Assembly (NCBI RefSeq): GCF_900497805.2
Contig: NW_020954548.1
Location: 10,305,866-10,369,865, forward strand
Direction of reading: 5' to 3'
Length of the DNA: 64,000 nucleotides
Origin: Vombatus ursinus
Taxonomy: Eukaryota > Chordata > Mammalia > Diprotodontia > Vombatidae
The notes under the pieces are model-generated. The model saw only the letters and a program-made list of their open reading frames with translations, ran no database searches and had not been told where the DNA came from. The position numbers were made by a program, and so were the translations under genes. Of this stretch, positions 22,770 through 34,430 are shown piece by piece (within the stretch, counting starts at the first letter, position 1; every line of letters starts with the position of its first letter).

Positions 22770-23810
22770 CTGGATGTCTGAATACTATGAGACTGGTGCC
22801 TGGATAAAGTGAATGTCTTAGGAGCCACATGCTGGATTTAAAGATGTAGGTAGAAAGCCTTTGACCAGAGTAAGAAAGAAGATGGGCTAAAGAGTGAATC
22901 TGCAGTGGGGTCTCCGTAGTAAGAAGGTCTGCTAGCATCTGACTAACCCTAGATCCAACAAGGTAAATAGCAACACCTGAGCCCACAGATCTCCATCCTG
23001 GCAACTGACTAAGCTGAGAGGAGATAAAGACTGACTCTTCCTTCACTCCATCTGCCCCAGAATAAGAGACAGTGTTCCCCCACCTAAATTAACTTCCCCA
23101 GGAATTGTTTTTTCCCCATGTGTTCCTGTAGGAGATTACATCCATTGTGAGTATGGTTTGTTTGTTTGTGTGTGTGTGTGTGTGTGTGTGATTACATTGT
23201 TTGTTATCCTACGTGAGTTATCTTGCTTCTCTTCTTTAATTAAACATTTTAATATTTGATTTGTGTCACCTTCATGGCTTGTGAATAAAATGTAAGGTTT
23301 GGGATGGGAATTTAAGTTATATTCACATACTTAAGATTACCTAAATCACCTTGGTAGATTAAAAGTAGCTAAGGTTTACAGATCTGAAGGGAGACCTTGG
23401 TTATATTAAGGAAACTCAGAATGACAGGATATAACAAATTGATTCACCATATACCAAAGTGCCTAGGAAACAATGTTATGGAAATGAATTCATATAACAA
23501 GTAGAAAAATTCTAGAGAACACTCTCAGTCCTGATGAAGAGTTTAATATGCAGGTTCTGGGTAAGGGAATATCACTAATGCCAAAGGGCACATGATGCTT
23601 TGAGGTACCCATGACATTATATTTCACTGAAGTTCCAGAGGTTGCCTGTCAATCAGGATAATGAAACAGAACCTACAGACTTAAGAGAGACTAACCTTGA
23701 AATGTTGAGACTTTTATAAGGAAAGGGAAGTTCTACCCTCATCCTGGAAACTTTTGCTCTCTTCAGTGGACTTCCAGGGAATCCATAGCAAACTATGAAG
23801 GCAGTAGAAT
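22770..23810. other. Non-genic stretch with (TG)n
   Basis: A (TG)n tract lies at about 23169-23190. A 25-30 bp segment starting 'agagtgaatctgcagtgggg' near 22890 recurs near 24553. No gene is supported. Confidence 0.4.
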
Positions 23811-23814
23811 ACAG

Positions 23815-23998
23815 AGGAAAGAATATTGGCTTTGGGTAAGGGGAGCTTTGTTCAAAGCATGACTCTGTCGATTACTATGTGCATGACCTTGATTAAGACA
23901 CTTAACTTTTCTAGGCTTCAATTTCCTTGTCTGTAAAATGAGGGGGCTGGACTAGATGAGTTCTAGGGTCTCTTCCAACTCTAGTTCTATGTTCCTCA
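23815..23998 (+). repeat. CORE/MIR-type SINE
   Basis: 'gaatattggctttgggtaag', 'cttgtctgtaaaatgagggg' and 'gactagatgagttctagggt' are typical of the family. Confidence 0.65.
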
Positions 23999-23999
23999 T

Positions 24000-25235
24000 C
24001 TAACCTTAAGGAGCTATTGCTAGGCCTTGTAAGCTAAGTATTGTTCCCACTCCCTTCACCTCTAAAGGACCCTTCTGTTCTAGACCCAGGCATTCAGTTT
24101 GGACTGGGTTCGGTCCTATGAGAGCTTGGCCTCTCATGAGAAGGTAGGATCCCTTTTCTCACACTCATCAGACAGCTTATTAAACCTCCAGGCTAGTGAC
24201 CTGAAGACAAATTATTTTAAATTTAAGTTTAGGTTCGCATCTAGAGTTTCCTCAAAGAGGGAAAGTTAAAAAGACGGTACTCAATGTGCAATATGAATCA
24301 AGTCTAGGAAAAGTATTTATTTTGTACACAAAAAAGAAATGTTAAACACAGAACACTCACAAGTATGCACCTGACAAAATACTAAAATGGGTTTGTGATC
24401 TTATTGATTCAGTAGTTCCCTCCAAGGATACAAATCACCCATCCATGCCTGTCTATCTTATGTGACTCTAGGTTAAGCCCTCTCAAAAATTCACCCAGGG
24501 AGTCCACCCAACATGTTAAAGGCTTTTCTCACTTTTTCCCAACATCACCTACAGAGTGAATCTTCAGTGGGGTCTCCATACTAGGTCAGTGGATCACTCT
24601 GGCTGTTTACCTGCCATCCTTCATTCAGTACCCCATCTTCTCTTCCTATCATACACTTCTTGATGCTATTCTCCAAACAAGCTAAACACTTTACTCACTT
24701 TCTCCTGAAATTATGAGAGTACTAGTGGAGTCCTTTGGATGTCTGTCATCCCTTCCTCTTGCTAGACCAGTCCATCTCCTCTTCCTATCATAAAACGACA
24801 TTCTTTACTATAGTAAGTTATTGTTTAGAGTTTTTTGTTGGCTATCTTTTACAGCCTGCTCATTTTCCACCGCTCATATTTTTTTCCCTTATATCCACAC
24901 CAGAACCCAAAATTACAGATTCCAGTGATAGAGAAGAAGGAGGATAGAGAAGAAGGAAGAGTCATTAGGTTTCATGGGAAGTAACTAATCCTTCTTTTTC
25001 ACATTCACCTATCTTCACAGTTTACCTTGCCTCCTACCTGAAGAATTCCCCTTTAATGGATGACTGCAGTTCGTTTTCCTCCACTCTTAGAGAATCAAAG
25101 TAAATTAGATTCTAAAGATGTCCTTTGCAATTTATCATAAGATTAAAAACAAAATGAGTCTATGTTAAGCCCAGTGGGTGAGAAACTTCAGCAGATGCAT
25201 TTAGTCTCAAGTCGTCTTCTAAATTCAAGTTTGGA
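24000..25235. other. Non-genic stretch, no feature recognised
   Basis: No repeat family, exon or regulatory site is supported, apart from the short segment shared with 22890 (near 24553). Confidence 0.4.
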
Positions 25236-25389
25236 GGGGCAGCTAGGTGGTGCAATGGATAGAGCACTGGCCCTGGAGTCAGGAGGACCTGAGTTCAAAT
25301 CGAGCCTTAGACACATAACACTTACCAGCTGTGTGACCGTGGGCAAGTCACTTAACCCCACTGCCTACCCAAAAAACAAAACAATAAAT
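25236..25389 (+). repeat. Marsupial tRNA/CORE SINE (WSINE/Mon1-like)
   Basis: Full-length copy. Target-site duplication AAATTCAAGTTTGGA lies at 25221-25235 and 25390-25404, a perfect 15 bp match. Confidence 0.94.
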
Positions 25390-25404
25390 AAATTCAAGTT
25401 TGGA

Positions 25405-25886
25405 AATTTCTCAAATCCTGGAATGTAATGAATTGAGAGACCATTATGTGGATGTTCAGTTCCACCAGGTCACATTTAGGGGTGGGGATGAGTGGGTAAA
25501 AACCCTGATTGTCATAAGACTTTTAGGACTTGAGACCAAAGGCATTTGCTAGAGTTTTTCACTTCTTGTTTTAATGTGGACTTACCTTTTAAAAAAATCT
25601 TCCTGATTAGTTATAAATGACATAGAGTCTAATTAGAGTGATTCTCTGAGTAGAGGAAAATAAAAGGAAGTAAACTCTTAAAGTAGAATCCTCCAGGTAT
25701 GGGCAAGGTAAACCATGAAGATAAGTCAATATGAAAAAGAAAGAATAGTTACCTCCCACAAAACCTTATGACTCCTTCCTCTTTCTCCATCACTAGATGG
25801 GGATTTTCCCCAAGCCATGGAGTCAGTCAGTAGTAGCAGAGGGCCAGAGCCAAGGACCTGTCAATGATATAGACACACAGCCACAT
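25405..25886. other. Non-genic stretch, no feature recognised
   Basis: Nothing in this interval is supported as a gene or named repeat. Confidence 0.4.
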
Positions 25887-25928
25887 GGAAGGAAGGAAGG
25901 AAGGAAGGAAGGAAGGAAGGAAGGAAGG
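25887..25928. repeat. (GGAA)n microsatellite
   Basis: About ten perfect GGAA units. GGAA is also the Ets core, so arrays of this kind can bind Ets-family factors (established in general; not shown here). Confidence 0.95.
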
Positions 25929-26130
25929 ATTTGTTAGTGTCTATTATGTACCAGAAACTGTGTTAAGTGCTGTACAAATATTATCTCATGTGTTTATATG
26001 TATATGTGTGTGCATATAAATACATATACATATAGCACACATACATATATGCCTCATAGTATTGACAAATTAATGTTCTTATGCACTCTTTTGATCACTG
26101 TAAAGTTCTATATAAATGTTACTCGTGCTA
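25929..26130 (+). repeat. MIR fragment with TA/TG-rich insert
   Basis: 'gtctattatgtaccagaaac', 'gttaagtgctgtacaaatat' and 'tatctcatgtg' match the MIR core. An AT/TG-rich tract follows. Confidence 0.55.
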
Positions 26131-26139
26131 TTAATACTT

Positions 26140-26500
26140 TATGATCCCTGTACTCAAAAACCTTCAGTATCTTCTCTTTTCCTCCTCAATAAAGCACAAA
26201 CTCCTGCTCCTTGCAATCAAGAGCTGCCAAAACACAGTTTTCGTTGACCTCTCTAAGCTCACTGTATCTGGTCCCCTACATTTGCTATATCCAAACTGCT
26301 CTATTCATCACTCTACCCTTTACTTCACTCCTCTGTCTCCATGCCTTTACTTACATTATCCCCTGTACTTAGAGTAGATTCTTCCCCATCTCTATGCTTT
26401 CCATCTTATTTAAAATAAGAGTTTTGATATTCTTACTTTCCTTCAAGACCCATCCTACCTATCCCTGACTACCACACTCAAAACTTATTTCAGTTTATAC
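26140..26500 (+). repeat. L2 LINE fragment
   Basis: 'ataaagcacaaactcctgct', 'ctgtctccatgcctttactt' and 'ccttcaagacccatcctacc' follow the L2 order (end of reverse transcriptase frame to 3' region). Confidence 0.6.
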
Positions 26501-27285
26501 ATAGTATTGGTCACACCAAATTCACATCCAAAGGTACCACTGCTGCCAAATGAGTCTTTTTACTGAATTAGAGTCATAAAGGTTATTCCCAAAGATCACT
26601 CCTTGCTCCTTGAGGCATTGATGGTGGACTAGCAGTAATCTGGCCTAGATTCTAACTCCCAGATTCATGTAACTTGTGTTACTAACCCAGGTTGAAGACA
26701 CCACTCCATACACCTGGAACTGAAAGGAATGAATGTCCAAGCCAAGGAGGCCCCATTTCTCTGGAAGCCATGGCCACATTCTTTCCCCTTATAGCACAAT
26801 TCTTTCACCAGACACATTCATGATACCATGGTGCAACTGAAGACAATAAGGCAAAAAATAGCAAAGAGCAAGCTGCCAAAACTAAAAGGTCTTTTTTGAA
26901 TGACTCTGAAGTTAATCAAGGAGCCTACCCTTTACAACATGGGTTAGCCACTGGAAACAGTTACCTATGTATGGGCAAGGTAAGCTACCTTACCAAGGCA
27001 TTTCCCTTACACATCATCTCAATTCTCTCAGAAGTAGGCTCCTAGATTCTTCACATGGAGAGGCACCATCTCAGGTGGTATGGGCATGCACTAGATGCCA
27101 TTATACTCTTTTATCACATAAGCACTATTAATTCATAAAAGTATCATATTTACATCTTCAATGCTAAAAGGATGATATATCCAAGACAGGTAAATGTAAA
27201 TGAATATGGAGAAAGGGAGGAGAAGATCTAGAAGGGATAAGCTCTGGGTGGCATAGGTCAATATAACAGCCATAAGAAATGACAT
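26501..27285. other. Non-genic stretch, no feature recognised
   Basis: About 0.8 kb without a repeat signature, exon or site I can name. Confidence 0.4.
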
Positions 27286-27503
27286 GTAAGGCTTTAAGTT
27301 TTACAAATCACTTTACAAATATTACCTAATTTGAATCTTCCCTATAAATAAGGTACTATAATTATTATCTCTATTTTATAGAGGCTTAGAGAAGTTCAGT
27401 GGTTTGCCCATGGTCACATTGTTAGTAAGTACTGTAGCAAAATTCAAACCCAGGCCTGTTCTAAGTCCAATAAATCTATTTACTACTCCATGCTGCCTCT
27501 CCT
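27286..27503 (+). repeat. MIR SINE
   Basis: 'tcactttacaaatattacct', 'tctctattttatagaggctt', 'gagaagttcagtggtttgcc' and 'ctactccatgctgcctctcc' follow the MIR consensus order. Confidence 0.8.
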
Positions 27504-28179
27504 GAGGTCAATGTGAGATCTTGGGGTCAGGGAAAGCAAGTATAGCATGATGGAGCAATTCTTGGGGTAGGTTATGCCATGACAGAGAGATCCAGTAAGA
27601 AAGAAAGGGTGAAAAAAATGAAAGGGGGGCTATAAGGAGACAATGGACCTACCTCATTAAGACCAGCTTAGAATGGTTTTAGTGGATCATCTTGACTTTC
27701 TTTAATTAATATTCATGGCTGAATTAATTTTTTTAAATAATCTCATAGCTTGTTAAGATAGCTAAAGTATTGTATCAACTCTACCTTGTCTAACTCATAT
27801 GGTTAAAAAAAAAAAGTAGAGCCAGATTCAGAAGGGTTAAAGTACATGCAGGCGACCAGCATGGATAGGGGATGGTAAAGGTCAAAGGAAGAGGAAACAA
27901 GAGATCAGAGAAAAGAGTGAATTTTCTTGCCCTGTCTTATCTATAAAACTTTCAGATAGAAGACCTTTGACTCAAACTCAGCTTAGAAAACTTTAACCTA
28001 TTTTAATATCGATTACTTAAAACACAAAATAGAAGATTGAATTAGATTTTGCTTTAAGTCAAGCATCAGAACCCTTAGGGAAAAAGCACCAGAAATACTT
28101 GTCCCATAGCCAAGGAAATAATCTACATGGACCATTTGCTAAATGAGAATTTTTGGTTCATATCTGGGATCAATTAGAT
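27504..28179. other. Non-genic stretch, no feature recognised
   Basis: No repeat or coding evidence found. Confidence 0.4.
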
Positions 28180-28390
28180 AGCATTGACTGAGTAGAGACA
28201 ACACTGGATTTGGACCTTAGTTTAAATTCCAGCTCTTGTACTTACTAATTGTACCACTTTGGATGAATAATTTCACTTTTCTGGACACTTACCCCCCCCC
28301 CCTGCCCAGTTTCCTTATCTGTAAAATGAGGAGATTGGACTAGATGAGTTCTAAGGTCCCTTACAGTTCTAAATCCTTAACTCTGATAAT
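28180..28390 (+). repeat. CORE/MIR-type SINE
   Basis: 'acactggatttggacctta', 'cagtttccttatctgtaaaa' and 'gactagatgagttctaaggt' mark the family. A C-run interrupts it near 28292. Confidence 0.65.
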
Positions 28391-28429
28391 TTGATGGTTC
28401 AATTGTCTTTTTGGTGTTGATCTTCTTTT

Positions 28430-28800
28430 CACCAGGGCACATCCTGACCCATCTCATCCTATGCCATTCTTGTCATTGACTTTGTAAAACTTCCAAAGAA
28501 AATCTATTCAATGTACTAGAAGCTTTCCTCTGGTTCCTTGAGTATTTCTTGAATATCAGTGCTGTACTTTAGCTATCTGTCTATTATCCATTGCTCTCAC
28601 TACAGGAGTGTCCCAACTCCCTTTCTGGTCATACATTTCCTCAGAGACATCTTTTATAACACCTTTGATATTTGTCATTGTTGAGAAAGTGCGAAAATTT
28701 CATCATTCATCTTTCCATCATGCTTTGGGTCACCTGTAATTTTAAATTGCCACAGGATTTGGGAAAACAAAAAACATACAAGCAAACAAAAAACTATGAT
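28430..28800 (+). repeat. Unnamed interspersed repeat, copy 2
   Basis: It shares ordered blocks with 20740-21010, including 'gaagctttcctctggttcc', 'atttcttgaatatcag' and 'ctccctttctggtcatac'. This copy extends further 3' ('catcatgctttgggtcacct'). Family not recognised. Confidence 0.5.
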
Positions 28801-28894
28801 TCTATTAGGACAGGGACAGGGACTGGACCTGTGATTTCATTAGTCTGGGGAGTTTCCAGATGAAGATACTCCCTCCTACCTATATGCACTTTGG

Positions 28895-29065
28895 TAACAT
28901 CTCTGCAACCTGTATTCTTGGAGAGCTGCCTAGAGTGGTAACAAGTTAAATGTCTTATCCAGGGTCACATAGCCAGTACAGCCTATCTTTATCAGAGGCA
29001 AGACTTGAACCCAGGTCCTCCTGGTTCTAAAGCCAGCTCCATGTCCACCATGCAACTCTGCCTCT
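28895..29065 (+). repeat. MIR/THER-type SINE
   Basis: 'gagagctgcctagagtgg', 'cagggtcacatagccagta', 'gacttgaacccaggtcctcc' and 'ctctgcctct' follow the family order. Confidence 0.75.
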
Positions 29066-29119
29066 TATGATTATTAATGGTAATTAATCTCATTAATAAT
29101 TTCTCTTATATTTAGAAAT

Positions 29120-29236
29120 TATTCTAAGTTGTTTCTCCCATTAGACTGTGAGATTCTTGAGATAGGGACAGTTTAGCTTTCTTTGTATCCCCAGTGCATA
29201 ACACAGTGGCACTTAATAAATGCTTATTGATTGACC
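29120..29236 (+). repeat. L2 LINE 3' end
   Basis: 'tagactgtgagattcttgag', 'ctttgtatccccagtgcata' and 'aatgcttattgattgacc' form the L2 terminus. Confidence 0.85.
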
Positions 29237-29674
29237 GACATAGCTCAGTTTCATAGTTACATTCTATTTTCTTTATAAGCAGAACCTTTTATTTTGGATG
29301 ATTTTTGACCTTTTAAATAACATCCTCAATTATGGCTTTTTCCATTTCATAATACTATGGTGTTTTGTAACTCTAATAGCCAAACCAGATCCCTGATGAC
29401 TGGGAAATTTCCACATAGAAACATAAAGCTGTTGTATACCTGCTGGACAGGAGAGGATAGCTGTAAGCCAAGAGAAAATGGCACCATAGCACAATGGGAA
29501 CATTGTAAGACTGGGGAAAAGTAGTACACAGTGTACTGTTTAGAGTAAAGCAGTAGGAACTAGTCCATATTCACACCTACTCTCTTCCTGGAATGTCTTG
29601 GCTGTACCCTGGCTGATTATTGGCATTTGGTTGATCTCCATAGAACCTTGAGCTCTATCCACACTGTTTTGAAA
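29237..29674. other. Non-genic stretch before the 10 bp array
   Basis: No feature recognised. Confidence 0.4.
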
Positions 29675-30118
29675 ACTACTTTAATCCAGTTCAAACTAGT
29701 ATTAACTGGTTTATATTTGTTTAAACTGGTTTATACTGCTGTTTGAACTGGTTAATCCTGGTTTAAACTGGTTTGAACTGTTTTATGCTGATTAGCCTAG
29801 TTTGAACTGATTTATACTTGTTTGAATTAGTTTATGTTGATTTTTACTGTTTTATACTGCTTTGAACTGGTTTAAACTGGTGTATACTGGTTTAAACTGA
29901 ATTGAAAAGGTTCAAATTGGTTTGAACTAGTTTGGATTTGAATTTGTTATCACCATTTGAACTATTTTTTAAACTACTTTTCACTGGATTAAACTGGTTT
30001 GAACTGGTTTGCACTGAATGAAACTTTTTTAAACTGGATTAAATTGGTTTAAACAAGGTGGATCTAGATTAAACTGTTCTGGACTGGATTTAGTTGGTTT
30101 GGACTCTATTAAACTGGA
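29675..30118. repeat. Degenerate 10 bp minisatellite, unit ACTGGTTTRA
   Basis: About 44 diverged units in register, such as ACTGGTTTAT, ACTGGTTTGA, ACTGGATTAA and ACTGATTTAT. Most are 10 bp and some 9, 11 or longer. Exact AACTGGTT occurs seven times by my count. The period is close to one helical turn, and AACTGGTT resembles the Grainyhead-like consensus AACYRGTT (established family motif; binding here is inference). No coding frame spans it. Confidence 0.9.
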
Positions 30119-30225
30119 GATCTTTAGAGAGGCTATAATTTGCCCAAGGTCATAGCTACTGAGTAAACAGTCAGGATTTAAACTCAGGTCCTTTAACTTT
30201 AGATATACTGCTCTCTCCACTGTGT
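30119..30225 (+). repeat. MIR fragment
   Basis: 'aatttgcccaaggtcatagc', 'caggatttaaactcaggtcc' and 'ctctctccactgtg' match the second half of the MIR consensus. Confidence 0.65.
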
Positions 30226-30599
30226 AAGAGAAAGAGTTATGTGTACATATGTGTCAAGGAACCAGGTTCTTGAGCACATACACATAAGCTTACCTAACTT
30301 AATGAAATTAGATTGAAAGCTTTTTGGGGTCAGATATTCTAAATCTTTTCTTTTGTATCCCCCACAGCACCTCTTATGGTGCACGATGAATAGTAAGTAC
30401 ATATTTGTTTATCTTTAATGTGCCCAGAAGGATGGGAGTGGGCATTGACTCCGAGAGGTCACATATATTATATGGTCCACAAGGCACTATAATTTTTCCA
30501 GCATTTCCCAGCTCTACTCCAGTATTTTCATTCTTAGATGTTAAAAATTTTACCTAACAACCCAAATGAAAGAAAACTAGCTCTTTAACTGAGCTTAGG
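30226..30599. other. Non-genic stretch, weak L2-tail-like trace
   Basis: 'attgaaagctttttggggtc' and 'gtatcccccacagcacctct' near 30310-30370 look like a decayed L2 3' end. Nothing else is recognised. Confidence 0.4.
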
Positions 30600-31920
30600 C
30601 TTGGAATACTGCTCTTTCCAAAGTTACTAATGATCTTTTAGTTGCCAAAGCCTTTTCTCAGTTCTCATTCTCCTTGACCTCTCTGCAGCCTTTGACAACT
30701 GCTGATTGCTTTTTCCTCCTTGATAATCTTTTCTCTCCAGCTTTTCAAGATACTACTATTTTCTGGTTTTCCTCCTACCTATCTGACCACTTTTTCTCTC
30801 TCTTCTTTGTTGAACCCTTCTCCAGATGATGCCCTCTAACTATAGTTGTCCCTCAGAGTTCTGTGCTGGGCCCTATTCTCTTCTCCCTCTATACTACTGC
30901 ACTGGGTGATCTCATCAGCTCCCATGGAGTTAATTACCATCTCTATGCTGATGAATCTCAAATCTACCTAATCTGCCCCAATTTCTCTGCTGACTTCTAT
31001 TCTTGTATCTCTGTGTTTCAGACATCTCAGACTGAATGTCCAGTAGACATCTTGAATTCAATGTACCCAAAGTAAAACGCATTATTTTTCCTTCTAAAAC
31101 CTCTCCCCTTCCTAATTTTCCTATTACTGTAGAAAGTAATACCATCCTTCCAATCCCTCAGACTTGCAACCTAGGAGTCATCCTGAATTCCTTACCACCC
31201 CCATCCTCCATAGCCAATCTGTTGATTTCACAATTATAGTATCTCTCAAATATCCCATTTTTTCTCCTCTGACATTGCCACTACTCTAGTGCATCACTTT
31301 ATACCTGGATTATTGCAATAGCTGGTTGGTAGGTCTGCCAGCTTCAAGTCTCTCCCCACTCCAATCCATCTTTCATTTAGCCACTACAGTGGTTTTCCTA
31401 AAACACAGGCTCTATCATGTCACCCCAGTACTCAACAAACTCCAGTGGCTTCCTATTGCCTCCAGGAGCAAATAACAAAATGCTCTGTTTGGCATCCAAA
31501 ACCCTTCATTATCTAGCCCGCTCTTACCTTTCCAGTCTTCTTTTATCCTACTCCCCCACCCTCCTCTTTAATCCAGAACACTGGTTTCCTGGCTGTTTCA
31601 CAAAAAAGACATTCCGCCTCTTTGCTACAGGCACTTTCTCTGGCTGTTCTTCATGCCTGGAATGCTCTCCCTCCCGTGCTTTGATTACTGACCTCCTTGG
31701 CTTCCTTTAAGTCCTAATTAAAATCCCACTTTCTATAGGAAACCTTCCTTAACTCCTAATAATTCCAATACCTTTCCTCTCTTGTTTTGATTACATTTGT
31801 TTGCATGTTGTCTTCCCCATTCAATTGTAAGCTTCCTGAGGGCAAGGACTGTATCCTGAGAATTTAGTCCAGTACCTGGCATATAGTAGGTGCTTAATAA
31901 ATGTTTATTGATTGATTGAA
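30600..31920 (+). repeat. L2 LINE, reverse transcriptase region to 3' end
   Basis: The longest L2 copy here. At 30863 a frame reads [20 protein letters not shown] and then [12 protein letters not shown], the CR1/L2-type reverse transcriptase with its YADD-like box (YADE here). Downstream pieces include CNLGVILNS and, at 31430-31500, a stretch corresponding to the L2 thumb-region frame. It ends with 'ataaatgtttattgattgat'. The frame is broken by many stops and shifts; the copy is dead. Confidence 0.85.
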
Positions 31921-32409
31921 TAGGACCTTGTTGGTCTAAATTAACTAGGCAATTGGTCACTTGCCTAGTGGCCTCTAGGTTAAGTTGTGCCTTTCCTACA
32001 TTTCAGAGATGAGGAGATACCAGTTGCCTGCCAATTCAGGAATCTGCCTTTTGGTTTAAAGAAATTTGTCCAACCTGTTTTGTAGTGATAGTCTGACCCT
32101 AAAGAAAAAAATGTTTGTTTGACTTCCATTTCCCCTCAAGTTTAAATCTAACAAAATGTCTCATTCAATCAGCAAATAAATTAGGGGACAAAATTGCCTC
32201 ATGAACTGCTTAATAGCATAGGCTTATACCAAATGGAGTGGAAAGGTAAATTTAAAGAGATTGGCATGGATAAGATTTAAGTCTGATAAAGGCCTAACAA
32301 TTGTATTTTGTATTTTTAGGATATTTTAACAAAGATCAGTAAAGATGATCTAGTCAAACCATGCCATTCAGGTTAGTTTTCTGAAAGACAGAATATAACA
32401 CATTTTCTT

Positions 32410-32736
32410 TGGCTGTCCCTTTTGCCTAGAACTCTCTCTCCCTCTTCACCTCCTCCTCCTAGCCTATTTAGCTTCCTTTAAGTCTCAGCTAAAGTCCTGT
32501 TTATGCAAGAAGGTTTTCCCAGGCTGCCTTAATTTTAGTACCTTCCCTCTGAAATTATCTCCAATTTATCCTCTATATGCCTTGTTTGTACATAGCCATC
32601 TCTATATTTTCTCCCCTAATAGACTGTACGCCCTAGAGAATAGTGGCTGTTTTTTGCCTTTCTTTTTATCCCCAGCACTTAGCACAGTGCCTGGCACATT
32701 GTAGGCACTTAGTAACTGCTTGCTGTTGATTTGATA
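32410..32736 (+). repeat. L2 LINE 3' end
   Basis: 'ccttttgcctagaactctct', 'ctcagctaaagtcctgttta', 'agtgcctggcacattgtagg' and 'cacttagtaactgctt' follow the L2 order. Confidence 0.8.
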
Positions 32737-32747
32737 ATGATATATAC

Positions 32748-33276
32748 TGTCAAACTCTGAAAATAAATGACCAAAGAGCCACAGGTGCCATACCAACCAT
32801 TAACTTTGAAAAATAAAATAAAACCAAAGAGCTCACAGAAGTTAAGGCAAAAAGCCTTCTTTATTTTGTTGAAGGAGAGAAATTAGCAATGCGTGCCTGT
32901 AGGCAGTGAGGCTAAATCTTGATACAAATAGTTGTGGCTAGACAAAGAGCCAGGCAGTGAGAGGTAACAGCAATAATGAGGCAAGTTTGCCTAGTGGGGA
33001 AAAAAATAGTCTATTCATAGCAGGATTTCATGACTAGAAAGTAGTTCCTACAGGTGCTGGTCCAAACTCAGGAACCACCTGGGGCTGGCTTGATTCATTT
33101 CTGTGTTTTAGCTACAGAAGAGGTCATCCTGAAGGTAAGCTCGAAGGATTAGTGTTATGCCAAGCCCAGGGCACAGCTTTCTTGCTGGGCCTTAGCTCTG
33201 GAAAAGAGGGTGTCTACTAATAGTAAAAAGAGAGGAGTGAAAAGAAAGGGGTGGTCCTGGAATGGAGATCCTGACA
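32748..33276 (-). mobile_element. Solo LTR of an endogenous retrovirus-type element
   Basis: The 529 bp block starts TGTCA and ends TGACA on the + strand and is flanked by the 4 bp duplication ATAC (32744-32747 and 33277-33280). On the minus strand an AATAAA signal (complement near 32860) precedes a short R/U5-like end, so the LTR is in minus orientation. The 4 bp duplication fits class I (gammaretrovirus-like) elements. No internal region is present; it is a fossil left by recombination between LTRs. Exact family and age are not known. Confidence 0.7.
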
Positions 33277-33329
33277 ATACTATTGAAACCAAATTGACAA
33301 TTTAATATAATGTAAAGTGCCTTGTATGC

Positions 33330-33570
33330 CCCCTTTGCTGCTTATTACCTATGAACCCTATCTCATCTCTCTGGATCTCCATTTCTTCATCTGTCAAGTA
33401 AAGGGTTGAACTGGATATGATTCCTAATGTCCCTTTAGCTCTAAATTCTATGATTTTGGAGCACAATTGTGAATCAATGTGTATCATCAAGGGAAACCTG
33501 GATTCAAATCCCACTTTCTGGAACTTTATAGTTGGGTGATCCTGGGCTGCTCACTTCACTTCTCCAAGGT
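33330..33570 (+). repeat. CORE/MIR-type SINE fragments
   Basis: 'catttcttcatctgtcaagt', 'gttgaactggatatgattcc' and then 'cctggattcaaatcccactt' with 'gttgggtgatcctggg' show two adjoining SINE pieces. Confidence 0.55.
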
Positions 33571-33579
33571 TTAGTTTTC

Positions 33580-34320
33580 ATTCTTAGCTAAGGTTCCTTG
33601 GAAGCTTCCTATGTGTGATCAAGTTGCCTACCTAGGTGTGCTTACCTAAGCATGTTTCCATTCTTGATTTTTATTTTACACAAAAAAAAAACACGCTAGA
33701 AGTTAGGCAACTGTATTCTAAGGAATATGTTAAAATTCAAAAGAGAAGCATGGAACCCACTAAAATGGTAAGAAGGCCTGGTAATCGACCAAATGGATTA
33801 GCTAGTTAGGAGAGAAGTTGTCAAGAACATGGTCAATGTATCCATAAATATGATTGCAACTCATCTCCACACAGCTCAGAGCAGTGCCAGGGAAGGGAAT
33901 ACATAGGGTCAGAGATTTAGATTTTACTTTCTTAGGGTAATTTTCAAGGGTATTCTAGGGTATTCTACATATTGTAAGTCACACTCTCCTCCCCACCCCT
34001 GACCCCCTTTTTCCTTTGCAAAAGGAACTTGGAATTTAAATGAGCCACTTCATGGAACTGCAGCTGGGTCTCATGGCTTGTAGCAAGCTGCCCTTCAAAC
34101 TATTCCAGGAATAGTCGGGTGTTTGGTCATGAAGTTGAGGGGTAGAACACTTCTGTGAAAATGTACTGTGCATTTTTCAATGCTTTGTTTTTCAATCATG
34201 TTTTTTTTATATTATAACCTTAATTGCAATCAACAAATACAACCAAATAAACAGAATGAGGAATAAAGTCCCAAGTCAAAAGAAAATGTAAACTATATTT
34301 TGGTAAAATAATCTTTCTCT
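33580..34320. other. Non-genic stretch, no feature recognised
   Basis: No repeat family or exon supported. Confidence 0.4.
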
Positions 34321-34326
34321 CTCTCC

Positions 34327-34369
<43 letters not shown>

Positions 34370-34430
34370 TAGACATAGACATATATAATATATATATATA
34401 CATACATACACATATACGTATATATGTAAA
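34327..34430. repeat. (TA)n/(CA)n compound microsatellite
   Basis: (TA)n, then (CA)n, then a TA-rich tract. A minus-strand frame of 90 codons over it is low-complexity and not a gene. Confidence 0.95.

Noticed and set aside
25887-25928. GGAA array as an Ets-driven enhancer
   Set aside because: Only about ten units, far from any promoter; nothing beyond a microsatellite can be supported.
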